Shown piece by piece: positions 1 to 10,200 of a DNA stretch of 64,000 bases. This DNA is from Pomphorhynchus laevis. Taxonomy: Eukaryota > Acanthocephala > Palaeacanthocephala > Echinorhynchida > Pomphorhynchidae. The DNA lies in the NCBI GenBank assembly GCA_012934845.2, contig WNNJ02003018.1, positions 62,001 to 126,000 on the forward strand, read 5' to 3'. A program made the position numbers and the translations under genes. Within the stretch, counting starts at the first letter, position 1, and each line of letters begins with the position of its first letter. The notes below the pieces were generated by a model. It was not told where the DNA came from. It did no database searches and saw only the letters and a program-made list of their open reading frames with translations.

Positions 1-1
1 C

Positions 2-487
2 AACGCTCCTTCTACAAACTACCGTTCGCATCCAGATAGGTCTTGCAATATCTTATTTAGTGGTATCGCTGAATCAAAGGCCAGTAACTCACAAACACGT
101 ATGAATGATGATGTGTCCAGCCTCCGTACTGTGTTCTGTCAGTTACTCTTAGAAGGTGATGAGAAGCTAGCTTCTACTCTGAAGGTTACAAAGTTGTTTC
201 GACTTGGAAAAAAGGTGGTAGATAAACCAAGATTGTTGAAAGTTGTATTATCTTCCGCAAAACATGCAGACCTTTTGCTCAAACGTGGTTTTCGACTTAA
301 AGATTATCCACATCGTATTCTTAAGGATCTGAGTCTCGAAGATCGTTTAAAGTTGAAAGAAGCAAAAACAGTATTACGAAACCGGCTATCTGAAGGTGAA
401 ACGAACTTATGCATACGAAATTTTCAGGTTGTCAGGTGGCACCCAGTAGTTCGTTGGAATCCCATAACGATCAACAGCGTCACTTAG
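2..487 (+). CDS. LINE-A ORF1, 3' part (nucleic-acid-binding protein), enters from outside the window
   Basis: The frame is open from base 2, so this is the C-terminal part of an ORF1 that begins upstream of the window. It has the layout shared by ORF1 proteins elsewhere here (LINE-B at 35528-36553, LINE-C at 24846-25690): an acidic stretch near MNDDVSSLRTVF, the block KVTKLFRLGKK, a PRLLKVVL strand, a basic helix (LKLKEAKTVLRNRL) and a final NFQVVRW motif. ORF1 proteins of CR1-like LINEs bind element RNA in the ribonucleoprotein. It overlaps ORF2 by 79 bases in another frame. The first ATG in the window (101) is internal, not the true start. Confidence 0.75.
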   Translation, partial: NAPSTNYRSHPDRSCNILFSGIAESKASNSQTRMNDDVSSLRTVFCQLLLEGDEKLASTLKVTKLFRLGKKVVDKPRLLKVVLSSAKHADLLLKRGFRLKDYPHRILKDLSLEDRLKLKEAKTVLRNRLSEGETNLCIRNFQVVRWHPVVRWNPITINSVT

Positions 488-3447
488 CAGTATCCAGTTT
501 GAATTTTGCTAGTTCGTCTGGAAAAGGTAGTTTCAACAGTCATTCATCGCAACTCTTCAATAGTGTTAGTTTCAATTCTGATCTGGGACACTTAGTTTCA
601 TTCAGCAAATTATTCACCGTTCCTAGTAATCCCTTACCACAACCCACACGCTATTTATCGATTGGGTATTCTAATCTTCGTAGTTTGCCTGCTCAAATAG
701 TGGAGTTGAAGTATCACATGCTTTCTCATTCGTATGACATTTTCTGCGTTGCTGAGTCCTGGTTGCATCAATATATTGTCGATACCACTGTGAACATTCC
801 TGGTTTTCGCCTTATACGAAGCGACAGGATATCAGGTAGGCGAGGTGGCGGTGTCGCCGCGTATGTCAGAGAAAATTTCCTCATATCTGAGGTGTTGAAT
901 ATTTGTGACCCTTGTGGGTCTTTTGAGACTCTATGCTTCCGTATTGATCACTCAGCGACCAGTATGAACTTTTGCGTCGTGTATCGATCTCCGTCAGTAA
1001 TTGCAGACACTGATCAACTAAAACTTATTTTACAATCGGTATGTTCCTCCCCTCACTTTATTCTTTTGGGCGATTTTAATCTTCCACGATCTAGATGGTC
1101 AGACTATGTCTTTTCTGATGGTAGTTCCACGGAAAGGGAAATATCTGAGTTCCTTGCTGAGGAACTCATGCTGATTCAGCATGTACAAGAACCAACTTGC
1201 TTAACTTCAAGATCGGATTCGGTACTTGATCTGGTGTTTTCCAGATATGTAGGAGACATAATCAAAGTTGATCATCTCCCTCCTTTAGGAAGTAGTGACC
1301 ACTGCTTGCTCTCCTTGACGGCTGTCCCTTATTCCAGATTCTGTCCACCTTGTTCAAAAACTTACAAACGTCATTGGTCGAAAGTGAGAAGAGAAGATGT
1401 TTTGAGAGTTTACAACCAATTCCCGTGTACTTTTATGAACACGGACAAGCTATCATTGAATATGATCACTGATTACCTACATAAATTATCTGATATTCTT
1501 GCCCCTATGCGCGAATCCTCTTATGCTGCTAAGTCACCTGCATGGATAGATTCCAACGTCAGACAACTAATAAGTTCAAGAAATTGTTTATGGAAGCTTC
1601 AGCGTTCTGATTCTAGTTTCTCTGCCAGATATAAATATGTTCGAAATCTTTGTACTAGAGTGAAAGCAACAAAACGATGTGCATTCGAATCGTATATCGC
1701 TAATAATGTAACACGGAATCCAAAACTATTCTGGGCCTATGTTCGTCGCAACAGAACCCTTAATACAGAAATCAAGTATGTCCTTAATGCGGAGGGATGT
1801 ATGATAACTTCTCAGAGTGGTATTGTGGAATGCCTTGCTACGTCTTTTTCGATACCGACAAATAATTCACAAAGAGCTTCTATCACTTCGCATGGTGTAG
1901 CATTAAAGCAATCTTCGCGTTTTCTTCCAGTAACGATTAGTGAGATTGTAAGTCAGCTTGATCAGCTTGACCCATTTAGCTCTACTGGCCCTGATGACAT
2001 TTCTCCGTTTCTCTTGAAGAATTTATCTAGATATTTGGCTCCTTCCCTTCTTGCTATTTTTGAGAACAGTTTGACCAGTGGATGTGTTCCTGAAGTCTGG
2101 AAAACTGCCATCGTAGTTCCGATCCCAAAGAAAACCATTGCAACGGCTTGTACTGACTATAGACCAATCAGCCTGACTAGTTCTCTATGCAAAGTGCTTG
2201 AAAAGTTGATCGCCACCCGGATCAGGCATCACTTGAGGGAACTCGGAATAATGTCGTCTTCTCAGCACGGTTTCCTCCCTGGTCGTTCCTGCTTAACAAA
2301 CTTATTGACTTCACGCGAAATGTGGGTTGAGGCGGTCAGTCGCGGCCAATCAATTAATGTGGTATTCATTGACTTTTCAAGAGCATTCGATCGGGTGCCG
2401 CATGAGAGCTTGGTAGCATTACTATTTAACTACGGCATTCCTGTAATGTTGTGTAATTGGATTCAAGATTTCCTACGTCATCGTTTCTTTAGGGTGAGAG
2501 TTGGCACCCATCTTTCCACTTCCAGACGCGTTTACTGTGGTGTTCCGCAAGGTACCGTACTAGGACCTCTGCTGTTTATTGTGTTCCTTAACGATTTGTT
2601 GCTGCGGATTCAGAGTCCCTGTCTTGCTTTTGCTGACGACCTCAAAATATGGTCTGTAGATGATATTGATCCGCTTGGCATTTCCCTGCAGGAAGACCTT
2701 AATGAAATATATCAATGGAGTGAGGCTACTGGTATGAAGATCAATGTTGACAAATGCGGCCACATGAAATTAGGAAGGCGTTGCGATGACCGTCGTTTTC
2801 GCCTCGGAACTTCAATTCTTAATGTCGTCATGGAGTATAGGGATCTGGGTGTCATGGTGCATAGGACATTGAAATCCCGATCAAATACAGAGTTTGCCCA
2901 TAGCAAGGCTTTGCGAGCTATGTACTGCGTCAAAAATGCATTTAATCGTATTAATCCATACGTCTTCAAACGGCTTTACTGCGCTCTTGTTCGCCCGCAT
3001 ATAGAGTACTGCGTGCAAGCAGTTTTTCCATACACTAAGAAAGAGTTCAATAGACTAGAGTCAATCCTTCGTAGAGGTTCTCGAATGTGTATGGATGGAT
3101 CATATTCATATCGTGAACGGCTTAAATTTCTAAAGATACCATCTTTGGGTCAGAGGCTATATTACCTAGACCTTGTTGCATTATGGCGAATGGTAAATGG
3201 GATAGATGGTTTTCCCTCGTGCTATGTTAAAGTTTGTTCTCAGACGCATCGTGGCCACCCGTTGAAACTATTTAAGTTTCCCCATGGTAAAGTAGTGAGT
3301 TTGGCTAGGCTCTCACATCGAGCATTAAACGCCTGGAACACGTTGCCAGGAGAAATAGCATGTACCAAGGACTTATCTCAATTTAAAGTTCAACTTCGTC
3401 AGTGGATTAACGATCATGGCATTCCGAATGTATACAATATTATGTAA
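409..3447 (+). CDS. LINE-A ORF2: APE endonuclease plus reverse transcriptase, CR1-like, uninterrupted
   Basis: The frame holds 1012 codons without a break. From about residue 85 to 310 it has an apurinic-like endonuclease: YSNLRSL, the catalytic Glu in CVAESWL, GDFNLPRSRW and the SSDHCLL Asp-His pair. A linker with PAWIDSNVRQL follows. The reverse transcriptase runs from about residue 555: YRPISLTS near 584, FIDFSRAFDRVPH near 653, GVPQGTVLGPLLF near 711, and the FADD catalytic box near 741. A thumb and C-terminal region (RRGSRMC, RALNAWNTLP) ends it. This pattern fits the CR1 superfamily. The start at 409 lies inside ORF1, so translation may use re-initiation or a start further in. All visible catalytic residues are present, so the enzyme could be active; ORF1 is only partly in view. 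Confidence 0.9.
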   Translation: MHTKFSGCQVAPSSSLESHNDQQRHLAVSSLNFASSSGKGSFNSHSSQLFNSVSFNSDLGHLVSFSKLFTVPSNPLPQPTRYLSIGYSNLRSLPAQIVELKYHMLSHSYDIFCVAESWLHQYIVDTTVNIPGFRLIRSDRISGRRGGGVAAYVRENFLISEVLNICDPCGSFETLCFRIDHSATSMNFCVVYRSPSVIADTDQLKLILQSVCSSPHFILLGDFNLPRSRWSDYVFSDGSSTEREISEFLAEELMLIQHVQEPTCLTSRSDSVLDLVFSRYVGDIIKVDHLPPLGSSDHCLLSLTAVPYSRFCPPCSKTYKRHWSKVRREDVLRVYNQFPCTFMNTDKLSLNMITDYLHKLSDILAPMRESSYAAKSPAWIDSNVRQLISSRNCLWKLQRSDSSFSARYKYVRNLCTRVKATKRCAFESYIANNVTRNPKLFWAYVRRNRTLNTEIKYVLNAEGCMITSQSGIVECLATSFSIPTNNSQRASITSHGVALKQSSRFLPVTISEIVSQLDQLDPFSSTGPDDISPFLLKNLSRYLAPSLLAIFENSLTSGCVPEVWKTAIVVPIPKKTIATACTDYRPISLTSSLCKVLEKLIATRIRHHLRELGIMSSSQHGFLPGRSCLTNLLTSREMWVEAVSRGQSINVVFIDFSRAFDRVPHESLVALLFNYGIPVMLCNWIQDFLRHRFFRVRVGTHLSTSRRVYCGVPQGTVLGPLLFIVFLNDLLLRIQSPCLAFADDLKIWSVDDIDPLGISLQEDLNEIYQWSEATGMKINVDKCGHMKLGRRCDDRRFRLGTSILNVVMEYRDLGVMVHRTLKSRSNTEFAHSKALRAMYCVKNAFNRINPYVFKRLYCALVRPHIEYCVQAVFPYTKKEFNRLESILRRGSRMCMDGSYSYRERLKFLKIPSLGQRLYYLDLVALWRMVNGIDGFPSCYVKVCSQTHRGHPLKLFKFPHGKVVSLARLSHRALNAWNTLPGEIACTKDLSQFKVQLRQWINDHGIPNVYNIM

Positions 3448-3556
3448 CCGCTATTAACTTTTTTTTCTTCTTTTCTTTTCTTTTTTATTTCCTATGTGAT
3501 CAGTTGAAACAGCCATTTGGCTATAACTTGTAATACTGATAATAATAAATAATAAT
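3448..3556 (+). promoter_or_regulatory. LINE-A 3' end: stem-loop and AAT-rich tail
   Basis: After the ORF2 stop there is a T-rich stretch, then the hairpin AGCCATTTGGCT (3511-3522, four-pair stem) and a tail of AATAATAAATAATAAT. Related copies carry equivalent hairpins at 8112-8123, 43124-43135 (minus) and 60454-60465. CR1-like elements are known to need a conserved 3' structure recognised by their own RT; that this hairpin plays that role here is inference. Confidence 0.6.
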
Positions 3557-5694
3557 TATGTAGACAACGTTACGAGCATAGCTCACAGTTGCTGACAAAT
3601 CGATAGTCAAAATAAAAGAAAAAGAGAAAATCAAAAACAAATCAGTTAACAATTTAAAATAATCTGTCGTTTAAAGAGCTCACGAGTTCCCGCATTTACA
3701 ATATCATCGCTTAAACGATTCCATGAATTTATTATTCGTTGTCCAAATTGAATCGTCCTAGAATGTACTATTCGTTGGCGACTAAGATAAAACGAGTGAC
3801 CTCGCAAAGCTCGAGTTGATCGAATGTTGAAGAGCCCACGCAACACATGGTGTTCATTGTGAAATACCTCCCATACAAGACACAGATCCCGCGAGTCACG
3901 AATATCACATAATGACTGCATATTTAAAGACCGAAGACGGTCCTCGTAAGGAAGTTCTCTCAAAGAATGTACTAATTTTGTTGCCCTACGTAGCACCTTC
4001 TCAAGTCGATTAATCTCATCTCTGGTTCGAGGGTATGAACATTGAGAAGCATATAACAAATGACTTAGTACAAAAGCGTTTGCAAGAACTCTAAAAGAAC
4101 GTGGACTCACATAGCTGAATGATCGGCGAAGGAAACCAACCATACGCATGGCCTTCGAACAAATGTACTCAGTGTTTTGGCGAGTGGAGAAATCATCCGT
4201 TATCAATACGCCAAGATCTTTATAGCTCGAAACCAATTTAATCACTCGATCCCCGAGATGATATATCGGCACTGGAACAATATTACGTGATCGAATGTGC
4301 ATGCAAGTGCACTTCGAGGCATTAACAGACAGACCATTAGAACGTGCCCACTTAAGAACCGTGTCAATATCTGATTGAAGAATGTTACGATCATAATTCG
4401 ACTTGATGGCTCTCCAAATTTTTAAATCGTCAGCAAATAATAATGAATGCGAACTTATTACACTGGGTAGATCGTTGATGAAAATACAAAACAGCAAAGG
4501 ACCCAATACAGACCCTTGCGGGACACCGGCATTAACTGGATAATGCTCGGAAAGGGTACCGTTAATGGCGACCTGGTATGTGCGACCAGAAAGAAAGTTG
4601 CATATCCAACGAATGATAATTGGATTGATTTTTAATGCACTTATCTTCATAATCAACTTGTCATGGGGTACATGATCAAATGCTTTGGAGAAGTCAAAAA
4701 ATATGACATCGACAGCATACCCCTCATCCACTATGGAACCCCAACTTTCCTGTGCCAATAAAAGGTTGGTTACTGTGGAACAGTTTTTACGGAATCCGTG
4801 CTGATTAGTAGAAAGTAACCTGTATGATTCTAGGTAGCTACTGATTATCCGATAAAGTAATCTCTCTAATACACGACACGATACAGAGGTTAAACTAACC
4901 GGTCGGTAGTTATCTACACATGATCGATCACCTTTCTTATGAAGCGGCTTAATGATAGAGCGTTTCCATGCATTCGGGACTATACCGTAATATAATGATG
5001 CTATAAATATCATATATAAAGGCGCAGCAATGACATCATGAAGATTCTTCAGGTATATTGAGGGAAGTAAATCTGGGCAAATCGAGCCCGACGGTTTCAG
5101 TCGTTTAAACTCTTTCATAACATCTTGAACTGTGAACAAGTGAAGAATATCAAAAATTGACGGATTAATACGAGTAATTTCTATACAAGGAGAAGTAGTA
5201 GCTGATACGAGAAATTTACGACCAAATGCATTAGCAATATCGAAATGATCTACTAGAATGCGTCCATTGTTTCCAATGATAGAGCTAGAAGATCGAACAT
5301 TACTTTTAAAATTTGCATATTTAAATAATATGTTAGGATTGTTGGCTGACTTTCCTATCAGTACTTGTTCAAATTGCCGCTTTTTAAGTCTCTTGAGATA
5401 TGTGAAATGATTCCGACACTTTTTAAATGACCTATAATCAGTTTCTCCATTCCTATACCTTACGAATTTTTGCTTCTTGGATCTCAATGCATCTTGAAGC
5501 TCCTTATCAAACCAAGGATTTGTGCGTGCACGGGCAGTTGCTACCTTACGAGGTGAGAAACGTAGAAGGAGCGATATCATTAGAGTTTCAAATTGTTGCC
5601 AAGATGATTTAACTCCAAAAATCAATGGATCATACCAATTTGTACCGAGAAGGGATTGACGTACTAAACTGTAATTGGTTTTGAAACATTGTAC
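3557..5694 (-). mobile_element. LINE-D copy 1, CR1-like, 5'-truncated, reverse transcriptase frame open
   Basis: One minus-strand frame is open from about 5694 down to 3646 (about 680 codons). It starts in the linker after a lost endonuclease (NPWFDKELQDALR) and carries the full RT: YRPVSLTS, FFDFSKAFDHVPHDKL, GVPQGSVLGPLLF, FADDLKIW, then the thumb (NASKCTCMHIRSR, YKDLGVLI) and the C-terminal RGHSFYLSRQRIVHSR and INSWNRLSDD blocks. The endonuclease is missing, so this copy cannot move by itself. Its 3' end (left side) has the palindrome GAGCATAGCTC at 3574-3584 and abuts the tail of LINE-A. The 5' end falls at a palindromic junction near 5694. A second, very similar copy lies at 39035-39846. 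Confidence 0.85.
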
Positions 5695-5772
5695 TGATAG
5701 TATTGATCATTGCAATGATCATTACTATGATCAATACTGATAGTATTGATCATAGTATTGATCATTGCAATG
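5694..5772. repeat. Nested palindromes at the LINE-D / LINE-A2 junction
   Basis: Positions 5704-5721 form a perfect 18-bp palindrome (TGATCATTG and its complement). Positions 5723-5738 and 5742-5757 are perfect 16-bp inverted arms with a 3-bp spacer. A 19-bp direct repeat (5699-5717 and 5754-5772) overlaps both. The block sits exactly where a minus-strand LINE-D meets a plus-strand LINE-A2 head to head. Confidence 0.85.
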
Positions 5773-8150
5773 CTTCTGAAACTCAAATATGGCAATTCTC
5801 GACTCACGATTTATTATTCGTTCAATTACTGACCTGTCCTACCAGAGTATGCGGCAATAGTTTATCTATACTTGATCTGTTCTTTTCTCGAAATTGTGAT
5901 CATGTTTGTGACATACGCTATGTATCTCCTCTTGGATTAAGTGACCATGTAACCATTCCATTCGGTATTCCTTCTTCTATGGGGCTATGATGGAAGATGC
6001 TGAGCCTAATTTGGTCAAACGGCTGTGGCAAAATGCAGATCACGCAGCTCTCTTAAGTTATGCAAATTGTATTAACTTTTGTTGTGATGACAGTTCAGTT
6101 GACCGTTGCTGGCATGTAATTCGTGATAAGTTACTTGAAGTTTCAAATAAGTTTACCCCAAAAATAATCAAGAAACGTTACAACCGCAAGCCAGTTTGGT
6201 TTGACCAAACTGGCTTGTAATGGGTAAAGATGGGTCACGTATTGACTCATCGTTCATCTCATATATCAGACAAGCTTGTAATGTTTTTAAACGACTGCAC
6301 TAATAAGCGTGTTCATTATGAGTACGACCTCGTAAATTCGATTGGCCAAAATTCCAAACGTTTTTGGTCATACATGCGCCAAAATGGGAATGTTCCGTGT
6401 GGTATTTCTCACATAGTTGTTGATGATTGTGTATTGTTTTCTCAGGTCGACATTGCCGAGGAATTTGCAAATGAATTTACTCTAAGCAGTGTTTCGTCGG
6501 TATTCAACATTGATTATGAACCACTCAGATCTCATGTCTCCAGTGATTTGATTTCAATTATTGAAGATGAAGTATTTGCCAAATTGATTCGGCTGTCGGA
6601 GTGTTCATCTGCTGGTCCTGACGACATTCACCCTTTCTTTTACGTATCTTGAGTGCCAACCTCTCTCGGCCCTTGGCGATACTGTTTCAGCTCTCTTTAA
6701 ACTCTGGCAAATTACCGCTCGACTGGAAACGTGCTATGGTAGTACCTATTTATAAGAAATGTGTGCGGAACTCAGCTAGTAACTACAGGCCTATATGTTA
6801 AACTAGCCATATAAGTAAAACTATGGAGCGTATAGTTCACGAAAGGATAATGAGTCACTTGGTTGAGTCCGGACAGATTTGCTCTTCAACAGCATGGTTT
6901 CAGCAAAAGGCAGATCATGTCTGACGAATCTCTTGTGTTCTCGTGAGGCGTGGGTCGCAGAATTATCTCAAGGAATCTCTATTAATGCTCTGTTTCTTGA
7001 TTTTAGTAGAGCATTCGATCGCGTGCCTCATTCTCAGTTGATACAAGCATTATTCGATCATGGCATTCCCAAGATGCTTGTAGCGTGGGTTGCTGATTTT
7101 CTGTCATCTAGGAGCTATATAGTACGGGTTGGTGATTGTTTTTCTTTTCCGCGTAGTGTGACTTCAGGGGTTCCTCAGGGGACTGTGCTTGTCCCATTAC
7201 TTTTTAACATTTTCATCAACTCTCTGCTGAGTAAACTGCAATGCCAATATCTTGCTTTCGCAGATGACTTGAAAGTGTGGAGCACAATTAATTCTCCAAA
7301 GGATGTACAGTTTCTGCAAAGTAATATTGATAGGAGAGAAATTTGGAGTAGGCATGCAGGAATACCATTGAACGTCTCTAAGTGTGTTCACCTTCGTTTC
7401 GGGTATAGTTCTGTACCTGCCCGATATACTATAGGATCTCGAATAATTAATTGTGTATCTCATTCTTCCTTGAAGTCTAGAATGGACACTGAACGTGGAT
7501 GTGCGTCTGCCAGAACAATGCTGTACTTGATAAAAAACTGCTTCAAGTTTGTGTCACCCACATGTTTTAGAATTCTATTTAATGCACTTGTAAGACCACA
7601 TATTGAGTTCGCGATACAAGCCAGTTTTCCAACGTCCAAAAAAGAGTTGAATGACTTAGAAAATATTCTTCGTCGTGGCAGCAAATTGTGTTTGAGTTGT
7701 TCTCATATGAGTTATCGCGACAGACTTAAAACTCTGGGTATGATGACTGTGCACCAAAGACTGTACATCCTAGATATGTTAGTAATGTGGCATATCGCCA
7801 ACGGTTCGGATGGATATCCTACCCATTCGGTGGTTATCAACGATAGACGATGCCACAGAGGTCATCCCCTGTTGTTGAGGATATCGTCCCATGGTCGCAG
7901 TTCACGGTTGGATCGGTTGTCTCATCGTTGTGCAAATGCTTGGAATCGACTACCGTCGGAAATCGTGATGGCCACAGACGTTAAGACATTCAAGACTGCT
8001 CTCATAAATTGGACGATTAACGGCGGGAATAATGAAGATTACCCCTTTTATTGATATTTTTATGTTGATTTTGGTGTATGTAATGATGTTTTTCTTGTGA
8101 TCGAGCGAAACGGCTTTATAGCCAATGCTTTAAATAATAATATATTGTAA
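5773..8150 (+). mobile_element. LINE-A2: CR1-like LINE, broken, 5'-truncated in the endonuclease
   Basis: The copy starts late in the endonuclease (LLTCPTRVCGNSLSILDLFFSR, GLSDHVTIPF), passes the linker (KPVWFD, RFWSYMRQNG) and reaches the RT. The largest open piece, 6879-8054, holds GRSCLTNLL, LDFSRAFDRVPHSQL, GVPQGTVLVPLLF, FADDLKVW and a C-terminus with RGHPLLLR and ANAWNRLPSE. The frame is broken near 5990, 6220 (at an inverted repeat), 6652 and 6780-6880, so it is dead. The sequence is a divergent relative of LINE-A. The 3' end carries GGCTTTATAGCC at 8112-8123 and an AATAATAAT tail. Confidence 0.85.
6187..6217. repeat. Perfect 14-bp inverted repeat inside LINE-A2
   Basis: CAAGCCAGTTTGGT (6187-6200) is followed after 3 bases by its exact complement (6204-6217). 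Related LINEs read smoothly through KPVWFD at this point. Here the second arm looks like a fold-back copy of the first and brings in the stop that ends the frame. Confidence 0.85.
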
Positions 8151-8159
8151 AAAACTCAT

Positions 8160-8900
8160 TTCTTAAGATTATTACTAATGTCTTTAGAAATATGTTTAAC
8201 ACGTTGGTTCGTCCGCGCATTTAAAGTATGCAATTCAGGCTTCTTTCCCGGTCACCAAACAAGAAAGGACAGATATTGAGTTAGTCCTAAGGCGAGGTTC
8301 TCGTTTATGTTCGAATGCGAGAGTGGATTACGCATTTTGATTAGATTTGCTAAGAATTCAACCGATGTCATCACGATTTTTGTTTCTTGACTTAATAGGA
8401 ATGTATGCACTTGTACACCGGTTGGACGGTTATCCGAGTGGTTCGATCACATTACGTTCATCGATTTTGAGAGGTCACAGCAAAACTGTCTATAAAACAA
8501 GACATGGTAGGTATCCAAAATGCTGGAGACTGTCGCACAGGGTACTTAATATTTGGAATTCTCTGCCTGAGGAAATTGCTTCCGCCCGGAGTCTGCATTT
8601 GTTTAAAAAAATTATTAAAGACATGGATCATCAAGAAGACGAGAAACGAGTCATGGACATATTTGCAGTGATTTTTATTTTTATTTTGCTTGTTGACTTC
8701 TTTTTCTTCATTTCTTATTTTTTAGTTTTATCATTATTTTAACTGTGATCAGACTAAATTTGACGATTAACGGCGGGAATAATGAAGATTACCCCTTTTA
8801 TTGATATTTTTATGTTGATTTTGGTGTATATAGAGATGTTTTTTGTGACCGAGCCAAACAGCTTTATAGCCAATGTTTGCTTGTAATAATAATTATGTTA
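8160..8900 (+). mobile_element. CR1-like C-terminal fragment followed by a duplicated LINE-A2 3' tail
   Basis: From 8160 to 8745 there is a second, different CR1-like C-terminus, open at 8347-8742: YALVHRLDGYPS, RGHSKTVYKTRHGR, RVLNIWNSLPEE. The first part is frameshifted. After a short GTGATCAGACTAA tail, 8758-8895 repeats 8011-8150 almost base for base: the last codons, the 3' untranslated region and the tail of LINE-A2. A full extra C-terminus is thus sandwiched between two copies of the same 3' end. Confidence 0.75.
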
Positions 8901-10050
8901 TTATTAGTATATAATTTAATTATAAGTGATTAATTATCCGTAATTAATCTTTTAATTTTTTTATTTACTCAGCTATAGTGAACTATACTTTTTATAAATT
9001 TTAAATTTCGTTATATAAAGCTTTTAATGTTAAACATTATATTGAAGTATTTGATTAATATAAAGATTAAAAATATTAATATTACGATTAATCGAAGTTT
9101 CCTAGAGCATTGCAATATTAGGGAAACCAGTCTAAATATTAAGCTAACCTGATCCCTAACCTGATCTTTAAGGTTTCTCTTCCTGTACGAAGATACAATC
9201 GGGTGTTCAGCTGTCCTTGTTCATAGCGCATTCTAATGACAAATTTGAAACGTATTACTTATGCTAAATTGTCAAATGTTGTAGGCGACAGAACTTCACA
9301 AATTTATGAAATTATGCTATCATCATTTGTTTTTAAACTGCTACTTATAAAGGCATTATCTTTAAATATTATTTGGGAAATATTAGGAATAATGTTAATA
9401 GGTGCTAAACCTGATAACATAGAAGTTCATCCTGATGATCTCTAATCTTTATTCTTATACATCGTCTGTTTTTTATTAGTCGATTCATAAAAATGATTTT
9501 TATTTTAAATTTCAATTTTTTATTTGAACTTCATCAGTCGTATGAAATCTTATATAACAATTATTTATTATTTATAATTTTTATAATTTAATTATTTAAA
9601 TTTAATCTAATCCTTATTTTGATACAACGTTTGCTATTTATTAGTCAATTCATAAAAATGATTTTTATTTTAAATTTCAATTTTTCTATTTGAACTTGAT
9701 ATAAACATAAATTGTATAAAATCTTATATAATTATCTATTATTTATCTTTATTTTTATTTATATATAGTATACAATACGTAGACTCAGTTATCTGATTTG
9801 TTCTACCGACAAGTTATTATTGACTAGTGTACTTTGTTTTCTCGGTAATATAACCTTGTCATAAATACTGAAACTAAGTATTATGGATACGAAAAGTAAT
9901 TATGATGATTCAATAAAAATAATAATATACAAAAATGTATAATGCACGACATTAACCTCACAGGTATTGTACATATTGTTTACAGCAGGACGCTACTAAT
10001 CAGTCTGGGTTGGTATAATCAGCTGCTGACCCAGACCTATACACAGACTT
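8901..10050. other. AT-rich stretch without a recognisable gene
   Basis: Only simple AT-rich sequence and the dispersed repeats described for 9400-13340 are seen. A 69-codon open frame at 9236-9445 runs into one of those repeats and is not supported as a gene. Confidence 0.5.
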
Positions 10051-10074
10051 ATACATTTTGTTGAAATGTATATC

Positions 10075-10200
10075 TACACCACTGAAGCAACTAGCCTAGT
10101 AGATGTAATCAATATAATACTAGCTAATATAGATTACATAATTTATCTTGATCTGTCTTCTGCGTTCGACATTGTCGATTATTATATTCTACTCTCTTGA
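10075..10200 (+). mobile_element. Relic of an L2/Rex1-like reverse transcriptase
   Basis: One plus-strand frame reads TTEATSLVDVINIIL, then IIYLDLSSAFDIVDYYILLS. This matches LINE-B RT motif A (HSTEIACIKVYNDLL and LDLSSAFDIVDHSVLLS) well, in a far more diverged sequence. It is an old fragment of under 50 codons with no other part of the element visible. Confidence 0.6.

Noticed and set aside
9434-9444. CTGATGA as a second hammerhead
   Set aside because: No matching stem II or GAAA follows at a suitable distance.
9236-9445. 69-codon open frame as a gene
   Set aside because: Its second half is one of the dispersed AT-rich repeats and its composition is not protein-like.
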